Positions 12,001 to 27,000 of a stretch of DNA of 64,000 bases are shown one piece after another. The notes under the pieces were generated by a model. It saw nothing but the letters and a program-made list of their open reading frames with translations. It made no database searches and was not told the DNA's origin. Origin of the DNA: Istiophorus platypterus (lineage: Eukaryota; Chordata; Actinopteri; Istiophoriformes; Istiophoridae). The stretch's first letter is position 1. Each line of letters starts with the position of its first letter. The stretch lies in assembly GCA_016859345.1 (NCBI GenBank), contig CM029124.1, positions 10,096,501-10,160,500 of the forward strand, given 5' to 3'. A program made the position numbers and the translations under genes.

Positions 12001-15000
12001 TTTTGACAAGAGGGACGTGCAGCCGGTGAAACGCAATTTTAGATGGAAAGTGGCAGATGAGAATTGGTCTGAAAAATTGCCACAGTTCTCGCCAGAAACC
12101 CGGTGTGACTTCTCAAAGTGCTGCTTTGAATTTTCCTTGAGTATGTTATAAGAGATTGGTGGTGAAATCTATGAATGGACCAGAAACGCAGATTGAGAGG
12201 CACAGTTACGGTCTTACTGATTTTTTTTTTTTTATTTTACAAAGTCTTAGAACCACATGAGGAAGATGATGCTCTCAGCCTCAAGCTTTTCAATTTTTAT
12301 TCTACAACTCTGATTGCAGAATAACTTAGAGCATGTTTCATGACTTGGGAACTGATAGTGTGAGCCTTTGCTGTTTTAGTGCACATTATTATATATTTTT
12401 TCTGATAGAAGAACTTTCAATTTTTCTTGCTGTGTAAATCTCCTAATGGCTTGAGTCAATAACAATTGATTCAGTCCTATGTGTCTGTTACGGTTCATTA
12501 GACGTGGTTGAAGATCTAATTAACGATTCACCGATTGTCACTAGTGTTAATTGTGATAAATTAGAAACTCTCTAACAGCACCTCGGTGATGCAGAAAATA
12601 CAGTTATATGCCTTAAAAACAGTCCGCCATTGCTTTTATTCAGCATCTCATAAGCAGCTCCTCAGATTATTGCACCTTAAATTATGGCAGCTACAGCTGT
12701 TGTTGTTGCTCAGTCCAACCTGTTTTGATGATTTCTATCTGAGAAGATCATGTCAGACCCAGGGGCCGCAGACTCTCTACAACAGCATAAACCCGATGTG
12801 TCAAGTTCACGCCATGAACCTGACGCGCCACGCGCTGTTCACGCGAAGGGCCGTCCTGAACATCATCCTTTTCCCAGGCATCCGGAGAGTACATTTGATG
12901 TGTGCAAATTTAAAGCCGCACAGCCTCATTTACATATATGTGACTCCATGCCTCATGTAATAATTCACCATTACACAAAGCCCCCCCCCCCTTGAGCACG
13001 AAACCATTCGAGAGAAATGTGGCTCCTCTTGCAGCCTCTTGCTTCCTTTGAAGACTGCTAACTTCAGTGATTTCTTTTAATCCCCTCTTCCCCCCACAAG
13101 CCTAACCCTAAGCCTTCCTATGGCTGCTGCTTATGGTGCTCCATGCCTAACTCAGGGAGAAAAAAAAAAATAAATAAATAAAAAGAAGAGCAGACTACTA
13201 CAGAAGAAGAGGGAGAGATGAAGAAGAGAGGGGGAACTAAAGAGGTGTGGCTGACAAGTCTAATTCTATTTCCACATGCGGCCTCCTTCCAAATTGATTT
13301 ACATGCGGCTCAGTGTTCCCTGGGCTCAGGCTCGGCCGCGGCGAGCGTGTGTGCGCACGAAGCCGGCGAAAGCCGGAGAAAAGAGCCGGGGAGAGACGGA
13401 GAGATGAGGGTGGGAGGAGGAGTGGAGGATAGAAAAATAAATAAATAGATAGATAAATAAATAAAAGTAAAAATCCCCCCCTGAACCGCGGAATTAAAGG
13501 AGCGCCTTCCTCTTCCTCCCCCCCTACTACTTATCGGGCTTTGTAAGAGATTACCCGTTGTACATTTGTACTTTTCTCCGTAACAAGCACGTAACTGTGG
13601 CTCGTACGAAAAAAAAAAAAAAGGAAAAAATACAGTAAGTCACGACGTGAATCTGTTTCTCGGTTTTATCGCTTCTGATCGGTTTTGTTTGCAGGTTTTC
13701 TCCCAAGTGTTTCTCAAAAGTTCTAGGTTTTCGTTTGCCGTCGTTTTAAGGCGTCGAGTCACGTTAGCGGCCGTGCGACACCGTGTTTACAATTCGCGCT
13801 AAATGCTAACGTCGGAATGCTAACGTTACGCTAAGGGAGAGGCTTTGGGCTAAATGCTAACAAACCTTAGGCCGACAGCTTAGACAATCAGTCAGTCGAT
13901 TACTCGGAGTCTGTTTTTTGATAAATCGATAATCAATCGGGTTAACTGCTTCCAACGAGACACAATGTTGGGCTCTGTGAAGTTGTGATGAGCCCTACTC
14001 AGTTTAGTATGTTAGCATGCTAAAAAAATTTTTTTTTTTTTTGCTAGATTAGCACTGAGCACAAACTGCCAACGCAAAAGTCAGAGAAAGGTTTATGCCG
14101 ATCCATCAAGGAAATGTGGAAATATTTCCCTGGAAAAACTGAAGAACATTGAAAGTCACCTGGTGGAAGCGATGTCAGGGCTCCGCCGATGTTATTTTAC
14201 ATCTTCTGGATGTTTTGCTGCATTTAATACCTATAAAGACGCATCACTGGTGTCTACAATGGTGGATTGACCAACTGACCGAGGCCGAAAAGTCACATTA
14301 TTGTAAAAAAATATTCCACTAAAACACTAGAGCAGGCATCAGATCCAATATCAAACAAATAGGCTGACGGGCTAAACTTATTTATATGTCGACTGACCAA
14401 AGCAAAGATAGCTCAAGATAGTCTCTATGTGTAGTTAAAAGCCACAGAGAGAGCACCTTGTTCACTTATTAAGTCATTATGCATTATTCCTAAATTAACG
14501 TTATGATCACAGACAAAAGACAGAAATAAAAACCAAACCCTGAGACGGTTTAAAAAGTCATTTCAACCAAGCTGTTTCTGGAGATTAAAGACACAGAGAG
14601 GCCCTGCGGATACTATTGTACCAATGACTTAGTCTATGAGGGTTCAAAACCCACAACATACTAGTAAGAGTGTTACAACTTGCATCCACCTTATTGTTGA
14701 CATCTGAATTTATTATTATTTTTTCTTTTCTTGCAGGGCGACCACGGAGAGAGCGCGCTCGTTCGAAACAACATCCCCCGTCTGCGTCCCTCACCTTGGG
14801 CTTCGTGGCTCCCTGTGCGACGCGGAGCCTAAGGCGAGCCAAGTCATCGCATCAGTAAAAACAAACTACAGGAGGAGAAGCAGGGGGCCCCCACACTAGG
14901 AAACAGAGGTGAATGATGAGTCATGAGACAGTGATACAGTTACAGGAGGCTGTCTCTCTCTCTCTCTGTCTTTCTCCCTCTCTTTCTCCCTCTCTCTCTC

Positions 15001-18000
15001 TCTTTCACCCACAGGAAATGCATACGCCCGATAATGCATTCAAGTCACATTTTGCTGTTCGAGCTACATCACTGACCATATGATTTCTTTCATGCCTGCT
15101 TTTCTTGTTAGCAACGGACAAAGTAGATTATATATTATATAGGATTTGACCGAAAGAGGCAGTGATTGTATGTGACAGTGAGGTCATGTGGTTTTTCTCC
15201 TTGGGGGAGAGGAGACTGGTGACGGGCAGTGACTGCTGTGAATCAGAAAACACCCATCTGAAAGGAGACATTTGATAACACTGATTTACTGCAGGTACCT
15301 ATATTGGATTGTACCACTCTCATGATCACTTTATAGTACTTCAGTGAAAGGTGACTGTATTACTGTGTAAGATAAATGCCTTAAGATAAATGTGGGTATC
15401 CGTAGGGATTCTGCATCAATTGTCAGACATTTTTCTTGTACTTGAGGGCCTCAGGATCTCGGTTTCTTTCCTCTGCATATGCCTTCTCCCTCTGGCATAT
15501 CTCCAAAGCTTTTTATATGGCTTTATAGCACGGCAATAGTTACCTTATCTTTTATGCGTCTGGATATTTGTTGTTTTTTTTTTGTTGTTTTTTTTACCAA
15601 CCTTTGCTTTTTACTGGCATTATTTTTTAACTAGCATAGAGTCTTGAAAAGCCTTGATAATTAATAACAGAGTTTGGGTAAAAATGCAAAGCTGCAGGTG
15701 CAAAACAAAAAAATAAAAATTCTGTGGTGTTAAGCCCCAAACCTTTTTACAATTCTAATGAAAGCTCGCGTCAGTTGGGTGTGAAACTTTGCAATTTGTA
15801 CTGTTATTAATGCTTGGTTGCGAAATGACAACCACCACAGCTAACGGCAGTGAGGTACAGCAAAGCTGTTAAAGAATGAGCTGCTTCATAGCTGCTGGCC
15901 TAAATGTCCGGAATATTTAACACCACAAAACGATTCCCATACTAAACATATTTTTCCTCATAACTATACAAAGAGCATGATGTCATATTCCCTTTGCACC
16001 CTTTAAACAGAAGAGTTTGTCAAATCAGCGTGAGGGAAAAATGTGCTCATATACTGCAGAGTAAGAGCGAACCACATACATGAATCCAAGCCATTCAGGG
16101 TACTGTCAGCTGCTATAATGCAGACTTTACCTGTCCATTTTGTCCAAAAGTAGCTGCTGGGGTTTGTATCCTCTTGGAGGCTCTTTCCTGTAATTAATGC
16201 ACTAAACTTCCACAGCTAAACTTTAGACCAATTTAAAACGTGTGGCTAAAAGAGTGTTTGACATCTTTATTACCCTAACAAAGGAGGGCAGAATAAATCT
16301 GGGCACCTGATGATGATAGTACAAACTTAAAATGCTTGGAGGCAACATCACTAGAAAGCAGTGAACCATAAACCATTTATATGGTAGACTGAAAAGTAAG
16401 CTCTCCGTGGCATAGTGTTGAACACATGCCTGATCAATTTATCATGGAAACTGATGGAAACAATTTCATGTTTGAAGACATCTTATGCTGATTATCTTCA
16501 ATCATTAATGACTAGGCAAGAATCCAAATCCATCCTCAACCTCTTGGCTTCTTCCCTGTGTTTAGAAAAAAATAAATCTGCTCTCTCTTATCACTGTTTC
16601 CTAAAAAAATAATGACATTTTTCTGCTAGTCAAACCTGAAAGACACATCTGACAGAGCTTTATGTAAATATTATTTTTAATGGAGGGATATGAGAAAAGG
16701 CATCTGTAACATCAGTGGTTTCATTGAACCCATTTAAAAATGGTGTGAAGCCCATACAATGCCTTTGTTATCATCAAATTGAGAAATTTCCTAAGATAAA
16801 TGAGTCCAAGCAAAATTCAGACCAATTTCATACAACTAAAGGTTGATTATATTCAACTGAGTCAAACAAAACACTAAAGCCAATTTAACCTCCTCTAATG
16901 TTCTGCTGCATTCTGAAAATGATATATGGTCAACAAGTGTGTGCAGTAGCATCACATCTTGATTAAAAGTTTGCGGGAAAGAACAACCTATGGAAACAGT
17001 TTTTGTATGCCTGCCCAGCACTGTGATGAACTGCTTTTCTGCTTTTGCTGCTCCAATATTCCCATCCATAACAAGCTATACACCGGAACTAATGAGTGAC
17101 TAGGGATCTTCAAGGGAGGTGGTCTATTATTATTCATTGAAATAGAGTAAACAAATGCATAAATGTTAATGTCAGAAGGTTCCTATCTGTCCAATTAATC
17201 TATGGTGGATCCCCTGGGCAGCCTCATTGTTCAGCCACACTTTTGTTTTGTCTTGAGGGGAAATATGCAATTAAGAGCTGAGCAGAAAAAATATTAAAGA
17301 TGTTTTTGTCTTTCATTTTCTTCCTCACTGTTTTCTTCTTGCGAAAAAAACGACACGAAATAACTGGCGCATATCAATACGAATCGGCCCTGCTCTCCCA
17401 CATTCACGCTAATCCATTCCATTCACGCAAGATCCTAAAATTTGACATACAGACAACTTCAGACTTCAAGCTGTAAGGCGGACTCGTACTGTAGCAGACA
17501 ATTACTTTAATACAACACTGACTGCACACATCTCAGTCATCTGCTCTCCTGTCCCAGGCCCCATGAAGCATTCATCCTCGCGCCTTAAAAAACGTTTCAC
17601 GTCATTAAACCCACTTCTTTGGACTCTCATGGCTGCTGTGCTGATTTTCCAATAGGATAATGGCACACAATCTGTCATTCTCCACCCCATTACTTTTCAA
17701 ACATGGTGGAGATGGAAACTTTCACTTGGCACTCATGTATCATTTTAACATAAGGATTCGGGTGAGAGATGTGTCACTGATCCTGATGCAGTGTAACGTC
17801 ATAATGGCTTCAGGGTATTGAGCAGGGGTTGTCAATTGTTGGACGGGCTATGGATTGTAAAACAACAAAGTGCTTTTAAGTAAAACAGAGCAGAGTCTTG
17901 CATGGAACCAATTTTGCAAATCCGCACCCGTAAAGCTGGAACCAACCCATTACCCACAATTATCTCTAAATCAAATCCTGACCCGAACTGTTAATATATG

Positions 18001-21000
18001 TCCCGCGTGTGAACCCGTCAGATCATTTGACTGCTCGTGGTTTTTCACTGACAAACCTAGTTGCAGCAACCCACATCTGAGCAATTACTTTGGTAAGTAA
18101 AATATTATTATAACCAATAAGAAGATTATCAAAACTGCAAAACTAAGACCCAAGTTGTAATCAACTGAAATCACTCTTAAGACTTAAGACTTATAAATAT
18201 GAACCATAAGTAATTCCTGTACATTTCTTGTTTCTGTTCCAAAGAACATATTTATCACTTTCAGTATGCATTCATCTGTGTCTCTGCGGATTTGTTTCTA
18301 AAACAATTTAGCCACAGTATGTTACTGTAATTTTTTTTTGTTCGATAGGAAAAATTCCCTCCGGCTTCTGTGTTTATACACACAGCCTTTGGATTAACTG
18401 TGCTGCTGTCTCCGTGTTGTCAAGTTCAACACAGCGAAAAATTCCCCTTTATCAGTGATGTCATGTAATGCACTTCCTCTCCACCTTGTTTTCCAAGCCA
18501 CATCTGGATTTATTGTGAGCAGACACTTCCTCTTGAGTGACTGTGTGTACAGAGCTACCTGACGTGTGTGTATAAACAGTCCTGTGCTTCTGAATGGATG
18601 CATGCAATCCTTCTGTTTTGTGTTACGTGACCTCGCAGAGCTCTACTGTGCATACAGTGTGTTATACATGCATAGCGATAGGTGTTAGTTATGTTTAATT
18701 AAAACACATATGTGATTTTTGACAGGCAGGCTGTCATTTAAATGGATCTCAAACATACGTGATAACATCAGTCTAAAACGCTGTAAATCAGTGGCCTTAG
18801 CTCAGGAGCAGCAGCAACAGCAGCGATTTCAATAATCCCTATAATCTGTATGTCATATCACCTGCATGCAGTGATGGCATGGTGAGCGATATTGTTGGCA
18901 TTAACCATATCAGATAATCTCTGGTGAGAGAACGAAACAGCTGCCAAGCTGTTCAGTCTCAGGCAGAATCTCTCATTATTTCTCATGGGTCCCCTACAAA
19001 TGACCGATTCTCTGTGCTGTGATGCAATACAGAGGAGGATGTGAATCACGCACAGAGCAATTTCTACTTTGAAAAGGATTTCCCATTAATGCTTTTATAT
19101 AGAGCTTTTATGGCTAAAGATTTTGAAAGTTTGTGTATAAAATGTGATTATGCGTATTTCAGGCTGATTTTCAGGCTGAGGAAATGTAATTATCCTGTCA
19201 CAGACAAATGCATTAAGGTGCATTATAATGCGCAGTCCACACATGCATTTTATAATCTTGAGAAATCTATCAAGAAAAGTCATGTAATCACTCATGTGCC
19301 ACACTCCTCAGGAAGAGTTTCCTGCTGAGGCAGATAAATGATGCTCAGGATAAATACAGATATTATGCATAATCAAAATCTGAAGGCCCACTACGCCGGA
19401 TCAAAACTCCAAGAAAGAGGATAAATTTCTGTCTCACCTAGACCAAGGTTTTCATTCCTCTTAACACCATACTGACTACATTTCAGAGTCTAATTTATAA
19501 TAAAAAATTGCTGCAGCCAATTTAAGTGGTTTGTGAATAAGGCTGCAAATGCATCACGTGTGTGCTCTCCTGCAAAGTGATCAGAGACAAAACGGAAAAT
19601 TGCTCCGGCACCCTAGGATCCTAATGGTTCTGCTAGCTAGCACCCTTGACAGGCGACCCACTCTCTGTACGGTACATGTAAGGTTAAAAAGCAGTTCAAA
19701 ATAGGAAATGTTCTACTCTGTTCACTCGCATGAATGAGAAATGAACATAAAGACACACAGAAACACAAGCTGACCAGAATGGCTTAGTGCTGCGACAACA
19801 CCTTCGCCATCCTCTCTGCTGCTGCAGGCCCCTCAAAATAGGTCTGTAGCAGTGAGCAAAATAGATGATGCCATATGCTGACATACTGCATTAGTGAATT
19901 AATGTACAGTATTTAACACTGTTTCATTGAAAGCAAAATTATGGCAATAACTGGAGCACATCTAATTATTCCTGAAAATTCTTGTCTCTATCTGCTGCAT
20001 TCCAACTTCGGTCTTAGGTGGGTACATTGTAATAAACATATTCTCACAAACAAGGTTATCCCCACTAGTTAATCACATAAAGATGTGAATAACATCATGC
20101 ACAAATTTTATCACCTGTCAGAAGTATGTGATTTGCTTTCAGCTTAAACTATCGCTTGTTCAAAAAAACTTGCTTAACAACGATCTTCCTCTGAAATCCC
20201 TAAACCTGGAAAATCAATCACACTTTAAGGAAATGAGGGAGTCAAAGAGGTGGACCTAAGATAGGGAGAGAATTAAAGTGGAAAAAAAAAACAAAAAAGA
20301 ATATGAGAGAGTTCTAGCACTAGCTTGGCTCTGATACTTGGCTCTGGTCCCACTGGTCAAGAAACTACCAATCTAATCTTTTCCCTAAGCAACACCTAAG
20401 ACTGCTCACTCCCTCTCTCTTACTCTTTTTTTTCCCTATTGTCCTTCAAGTTCTGGCCAACTTTCCCCAAGGGCACTCCGCATTATCCACAAACTCTTTA
20501 GCCAACTAATTAAAAATGGCGGGAGGCAAAATGTCATTACTATGTGCTCAACGCTTAACAAAACTACAACTACAATGTCATCAGGGAAAAGAGAGGCGAA
20601 ATTCACGGTCAAATCAATACTCAAAACAGATAAAATAGGTTTGCACATGCACACGGTATGAAAGGAGAGCTGAAGTAGATCTGACTGCCAAAGTATTTTG
20701 TTTCTCAACCTGAAATGGCAAAAGCTAGCAGCAGGTAAAAGACTTACAGCCACTGCAGTTAACCTCTATGAAAATCTTGGATTATGATGATGGTGGTGGT
20801 GGTGGTGTGTGTGGGGGGGTTATTTCAGATACCACTGAGACGATCAAATTTGATCCAGCATGGACGTTTTCAGTGATAGAGCAATGAGTTTGAAGGATTA
20901 TCAGACACCGAAACCCTCTCTGCACAATTGTTCATGAGGAAGAAATTTTACAGTTTCTGGAAGCGTATCACAACAGCATTTTATCCTCTGCTGCCACATT

Positions 21001-24000
21001 TGCCAAGTAAACAGTGGAAAAAGTGCGGTTCATGTTACAAATGGATCTACCATAAATGCGGGCATGTATTGCACATATCTGATTGGCCAGTGCAGTACCT
21101 TGTCCAATGACATTGCAATGCATTGCAACAAAAGGTGAACCAGGTTGAACTTTTTTTTGGTGGATGGCCCGACATTTCCCAGGCAGAGAGATAGATTAGA
21201 TGACCCTCTTAATACAATACATCAGCTTAGCACAAAAACTGTAAAAAAAACAATAAACCTGGTTAACGACAGAGAAGCAGCGAATAATGTGACAGGAAGA
21301 GAGCACCACAACTTTATCACAGTCCAGCGGGAGCAGAGGTAGCAGGAGTGATTTGAAGACTTGCTGGGAGAGGCAACAGCTGAAGAAGAAGTAGCCTGTC
21401 CAGTTGTGAAGTTTGCCATTGCTCGGTTTTCAGCTTCCATCTAGCTCCTGACCTCCAGCAGGTCATTAGGTTAGCATGTGTTCTTTCGACAGCATGGGAA
21501 CCCATAATTACTGAGTAGTTGCACATATAGAAGTTACTTTTACAACCCCAATTTGGCAGCTGAGTTGACAGCCAGATAAGCTGTACTAGCTTATTTGGCT
21601 TCCACATAAATAGCGCTGCTGAAAGACAGCTACATAAAGTTTAACTTATCTCGTACTCTTGACAGATCCAATTAAGTGCAAAGGAAACCTGGGGTCTCTC
21701 TTTGTCTGGCCTGAGACTGTCCTCACTGAACGGACTCGGTAGTATTATACCTCCTCTATTGTACCGCACACTGAGAGAGATCTTGGCATTGTCAGCTGAG
21801 TTGAAATGTGGTGCGTCTTCGTTCCCATAGAAAACACACACATGTTGCAAGGGGGATTTTTCTTGTCAAAAACATAATGATGTTGTTTAGATGTGGCCAT
21901 GTGTTTCAAAGGAGCTCTTTCCTTTTTTCTTTCCTGTCAAAGAAGAATGAAAGGAAATGTTCTCACTGGGAAACGCATGGTCTTTTGCAGAGAGCGAGGT
22001 AGAGTATGCACAAATCCAGTTCATTGTGTTTTCAAGGAGAAAAGCTGAAAAAAGGTATTTTCATAAAACTGCATACTTGAAAAGGACTGAACTGACTCAG
22101 GACAGTACAGCTTGTATGTATAGAAAACTATATAAACTCAGCTATATTATTGCATGTCAAAATGAGAAATGTTTCTGCTCATGTATTTATTTTGTTTGCA
22201 AACAGTTCATTTGCTCATATTGTGGTGCATTTTAATGTTATTGTATTCTCTATTGAATTGATGGCGGCTCAAGAGAAAACGCTGGCTATCAATCCTCAAT
22301 ACATTTTTGGTGCTGACCAAAATGTTTACACACAGCACTGAGAACTGGAAACTGTTAGGGTGCCTCTGGCGGGCATCAAATGTCTGGTCAGATTTGAAAT
22401 CTTATTTTTCTGTTTTTGATTCTCTTGTTCCTCATTTTGATCAGACAACATGTAATAAGAGTAGTTCCATTTGTTTTTTTTTAAAAACGAGACTGCATTA
22501 GATTAGAGAGAGGAATTAACACATTCTTACAAATAGAAAGTTTAAATAATCAGCAATAAAACACACTTTTTCATAATTCAGGTAACAACCAGTAACTTAT
22601 CCCTGCTAGTCATAGCTAATGTTGGAAAACTTTGATGGGACATTGTTATGGAACTGAGAGGACTGAGTCAGTTTTCAATCTTTCTGACGTTTCTCTGCTT
22701 CTTAAAACCAAAGTATTTACCCTGTAGGGCTGTAGTCAACCAAAAAAAGAAAAAAAAAATCTGGGTCGACTGAGTTTTCTCTAGATTAACTAAATCAGCC
22801 ACAGTAGGGTGAGTGCACTTGTTTTAAACATTTCAAACAATGATGAGCCTTAGAAAACCAGAAATGATCAACGAAGTTTGGAAAACTTCACTAGGTGGGC
22901 CCAGGTGTATATCAGTGCCACTTCTTTCTCTCAGACACACACACACACACACACACTTACGCAAGAACTTCTGGTCCCCCAGACAGAGCTATTGAAGTCT
23001 TTAATCAAGACTAATGCGGAATGTCCCATACGACCACTATTAATCATTTAAAGCTGGCCAACTGTGCCATTGATCAATGCTATACATCAAAGCAGCTGCT
23101 GCTGCTGGCACATGTCTGCATGTCTGTCCGGCTCTGTTTTCATTGTACAATCCCTCAAGCCTAAAATACTGCTTACGACTGCTCTTATGGAAAAAGAAAA
23201 CACGAAAGAGTAATGGGAAAACATTTTGTCCATTTCAACCATGTTAAGATACCTGTTTTGAATCAATTGGAAAAATTGGAGTGGAAAAAAATGTAGCTAA
23301 TATTTAATGGCGTATAAGAGAGGACGGAGGAAACAAAAGAGGTTGCTTCTACCGCCAGGATAATCAAATTCAGTCCATGCTGAGGTGTTTTTGCAGTAAA
23401 TGCAAAATTTACATAGTGTACAAAAACAAATAGACTCTGACTCTCTTAGGCATGAATACATTACTTAAACTGGAACTACATCCATTTTTAGTGTTTGCCA
23501 CCTATGGATGCACTCCCCTGACACCCAGCAACAGTGGACCCTCACTGATTTCTCTCCTCAGTAGACCTGTACTTGTCTTGCTGTAGGCAGGTTTTCCTGG
23601 GATGGGGCCAAGCGACCAACAAACAGCAGTTTATTAACTGGATCTGGTAGCGTGTTTATATTGGTGATGACCAAGATCGTTTCACACTGGCCTTGGAACA
23701 GGTGTGCTCTGCAGCCTTGCCAAATGAGCAAAGTGCACAGGCTCAGCAGTTTCAAGCAAAAAAAAAAAAAAAGCCTTTATAGGAACCTGCCATAACTCAG
23801 CTCAAAGAGGCGCCACTTGCTCAGCTCTTGAGTTAAGATCAATTGACTGTCCCAACCTCAACACTTAATGGTTGTTTTTTCTTCTTTCATTGATTCAGCA
23901 TTTTCTAAAATCGCTAAACCTTCAATATTTTCACGACATTTGTTCTTAAGTAGCACTAAAGTCAAAATAACTTCCACACTGCAATACATCTGTGTTCCTC

Positions 24001-27000
24001 ACCTACAAGGACACTTCAGAGCAAAATCATGCTTATACTGAGGTAGATAATCAAACATTAGATTCTACTGAATCATTATATCAAATAGAAAATTACAGAT
24101 ATGGTGGAGACAATTTCAAGGATGCTTCCTTTAAATCCATGTTCAGAAATGTCGTGATTTTAGCAGGCATATGCTGACCTAATAATCTAAGCCCATTATC
24201 AGAGCCAAGACATTTTTATATATTAAAATCATGAAAGTCTGAACATTCCCATTGAGTTCCAATTAACTACGAACCTATACCTAACACACAGCCTTGCGGC
24301 ATTAAACATGGAGAGTGACATGAAAAAAATTAGATGCTGATGAGGAATGTTAAATGAAGTTGTCGCCAGAGGGGCTGCTTTCGGTTAAATAAGGAATTTG
24401 CATACCACACCATAGAAAAATGACTTTCAAACCCTAAAAGGAATCATTTTTTATGCTGTGCAATTCAGCTGTCAAGAATATCACAGGCTTGTTTAATGTA
24501 AATGCACTTGATGTATGCTGGGTGCAGATGTTTAATATCGCAAAATATACATATTTGGAGCCGAACTCAGTGTTGCAAGATGTAAAAATTTCACTGTAAA
24601 TTATTCAGAAAAATCTCCAGGCGACTCCACATCCTTATTTTTTTTCCTTTCATGTGCCCTCATCTTTACCTCTTCTCCAGGCAGAATGGTCACAGGCTCG
24701 ACAAAATAGACACATGAAGAGGTCAGAGACCACCTGTTCGGAGTTGGCTGAGCTGGTGGGGCGATATCAGAGGACACATCTGGCCTGACAGGGAACAGGC
24801 CGGATGGGAACTGGCACTGTGCTCCCGGGCCTCAGGCTGGTGACGGATGACTCACAGCGAAGGCTGAGGTCACAGGGAGAATGGCGAATGGAGGGGTCAG
24901 TCAGGACAGTGTTTTTCCACGTGGTTTTTTAGCGTTTAATTACTGGACAGTGACATTATTTTCTTAGGAAACCTTTCTTTTCTGGCAAGTAATTTGAATT
25001 GTGTCTGTGAGGGCTGGCAGGGTACCTGGAGTTATGGGCGAGGGGAAATAAGACAGTGGGACGGGTGTTGAGTGAGTTATTTGTCCATCTGCTCTCATCA
25101 CAGACAGTTTGTTGAGAGAGCCTTATGAATCAATATGGTTCCATTTTTAAATTTTGACAACAATAGCTGTTTTTCATTTTCAAATTCCCACTAAGCTTCT
25201 GGAGTCTGAAAACCTCAGCCATCTGATTTCTGTGTTTTCTTGAGTTACCAGTGATGGAGGTCTGACCTGTTGTGAACCAAGTCCATAAATGCAGAGTCAA
25301 TATCTGTATCCCAAAGCAGCAGGTAAAATATTGTGTCTACACTCCCTCTGAATAAGAAACACTGGCAAACACAAGACCTGAGTCAGCGACCCAATCTTTC
25401 TTGCGAGACTGTAAATTTCCCCGGACATGTAACCTGGCCTCTACGCTCGCTTTCTTCTGGCTTTACAGCCGTCTTTCCTCTCTGCATGAAACAGTTTGTG
25501 CACGAGTATGCGTGTGTACCTACATGTAAACGGACACGTGATCCTCAACCCTCGTTTCACAGTTCACTGTGTTATTATTTGCAGTCTGGAAGGGAGTGGA
25601 GTGATGAGAGGAGAGAGAGAGAGAGAGAGAGAGAGGGAGCAAGGGAGGGGAAGACAAGCATGTCCTCAGAGCTCTCTTCTGCCTTATTCTTTATCAACTT
25701 TCATCTCTCGGCCCTTCAGAGAGACTGAACCATAAAAGAGTCCAATCACTGGGGGACATATTATTTCCTCCCTCCTCGAATACGATATATCGTAGCCCAG
25801 ACCCATACAACTTCTCCTCCTCCTGCATATATAATTTCAGCCAGCCATAGCTGGGAGCCTGTGTTTATCTGTCGGCTCTGTGTCAGATTAACATAATAAA
25901 TATCTATTTTCCTCTATCGCAGTGCTCATCATGAGTATGAAAAAGAATGAAAAGGAACCAGAGGAAGACTCACTCATTTTTCTCCAGCAACAGTATCAAC
26001 GGTTCACCTTCTGCATGTACCAGCAGCTCGAGTGACGCAGGGTAACTCTGAAACACAAAAACACGAAAGGAGTGTTGAAGTGGGAACCGGTTCTTACTTA
26101 TCCTGCTCGCATTTGTGTGACACTTCACTTTACTTTGACAAACGGGCTGGATAAGGCAGGATGTTATGGGGCATAATAATGTTAAAGGAACAGGAAGAAA
26201 GCTCCCACATCCTTCACTTCCCAAGACTGTGCATGACACAAAAGTGGCTGCATTTGGCTAGTTTCAAAACTTAACCGACAAACTATCCTTGAGATTTTCA
26301 TGAATTGTATAAATGTAAGTTTCTTTGACGGAAAAAAAATTGAATTTCAGTGCAGGAACAACAGTGATGATTATGCGATGTGAGTATTTTGGTGGTGCTG
26401 GTTTATGGCTGCAAGAACCTGGGAAATGAAGGTGATGCAGGAGATTTCCTTCAAAATGTCAAATGTCATTTTTGAGATTTAATCCCAAATCAAGTCTCAA
26501 AATGTCAATTTCCCAAGAAATAGCTTTAAGATGAATTTTGAATGCTTTTCAGAAAGGAGTTATCGGAGCGAAGCAGTGCTCTTGCAGCAGGACTGAAAAA
26601 AGGCATTAATGCCTGAGGCTTACGGTATCTTCAGGCCATTCTTATAACATACAGTAAACAAACAAACAAAAAAGAAAACACAAAGAAAGACGTGAAAAAT
26701 AAGGATTCATGTTTCCTAGCCAGTAGCCCACCAGAAATTGTCAGACATGGACCGTGAGGAATTCATGTATCATGAGTTGATATTTCAGACGAACTGTGTC
26801 CTTTTCCCAGTGACATTTCTTATGTCTGCTGACCGATACCCTCAGGCCAACACTTTTTCTTTGACAGGCGGCCTGCAGCTTTATCTGAGACTCAATGTGT
26901 CTATGTTAGTGTGTTAGCGTGTCTGAAAGTTTATGTGTATGTGGAACATTGATGTCACATCACAGGTCCAGCAAAGACTGTAAGTAATGACTCTGCAATG

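Larger units (their letters stand above)
10093..25973 (-). other. adam12 intron 3, 15.9 kb
   Basis: Mostly AT-rich DNA with no adam12 exon. It contains a TG microsatellite (about 10486-10504), a CpG-rich block with good plus-strand splice signals (13290-14908), a TC tract (14951-15005), a CA tract (22936-22957), a 16-base palindrome (21113-21128) and a GA tract (25610-25636). Confidence 0.65.

Noticed and set aside
22710..22840. GGGCTGTAGTCAACC and GTCGACTGAG resemble a fish hAT MITE end
   Set aside because: Only one end could be seen and no target duplication was found, so boundaries and class are unsupported.
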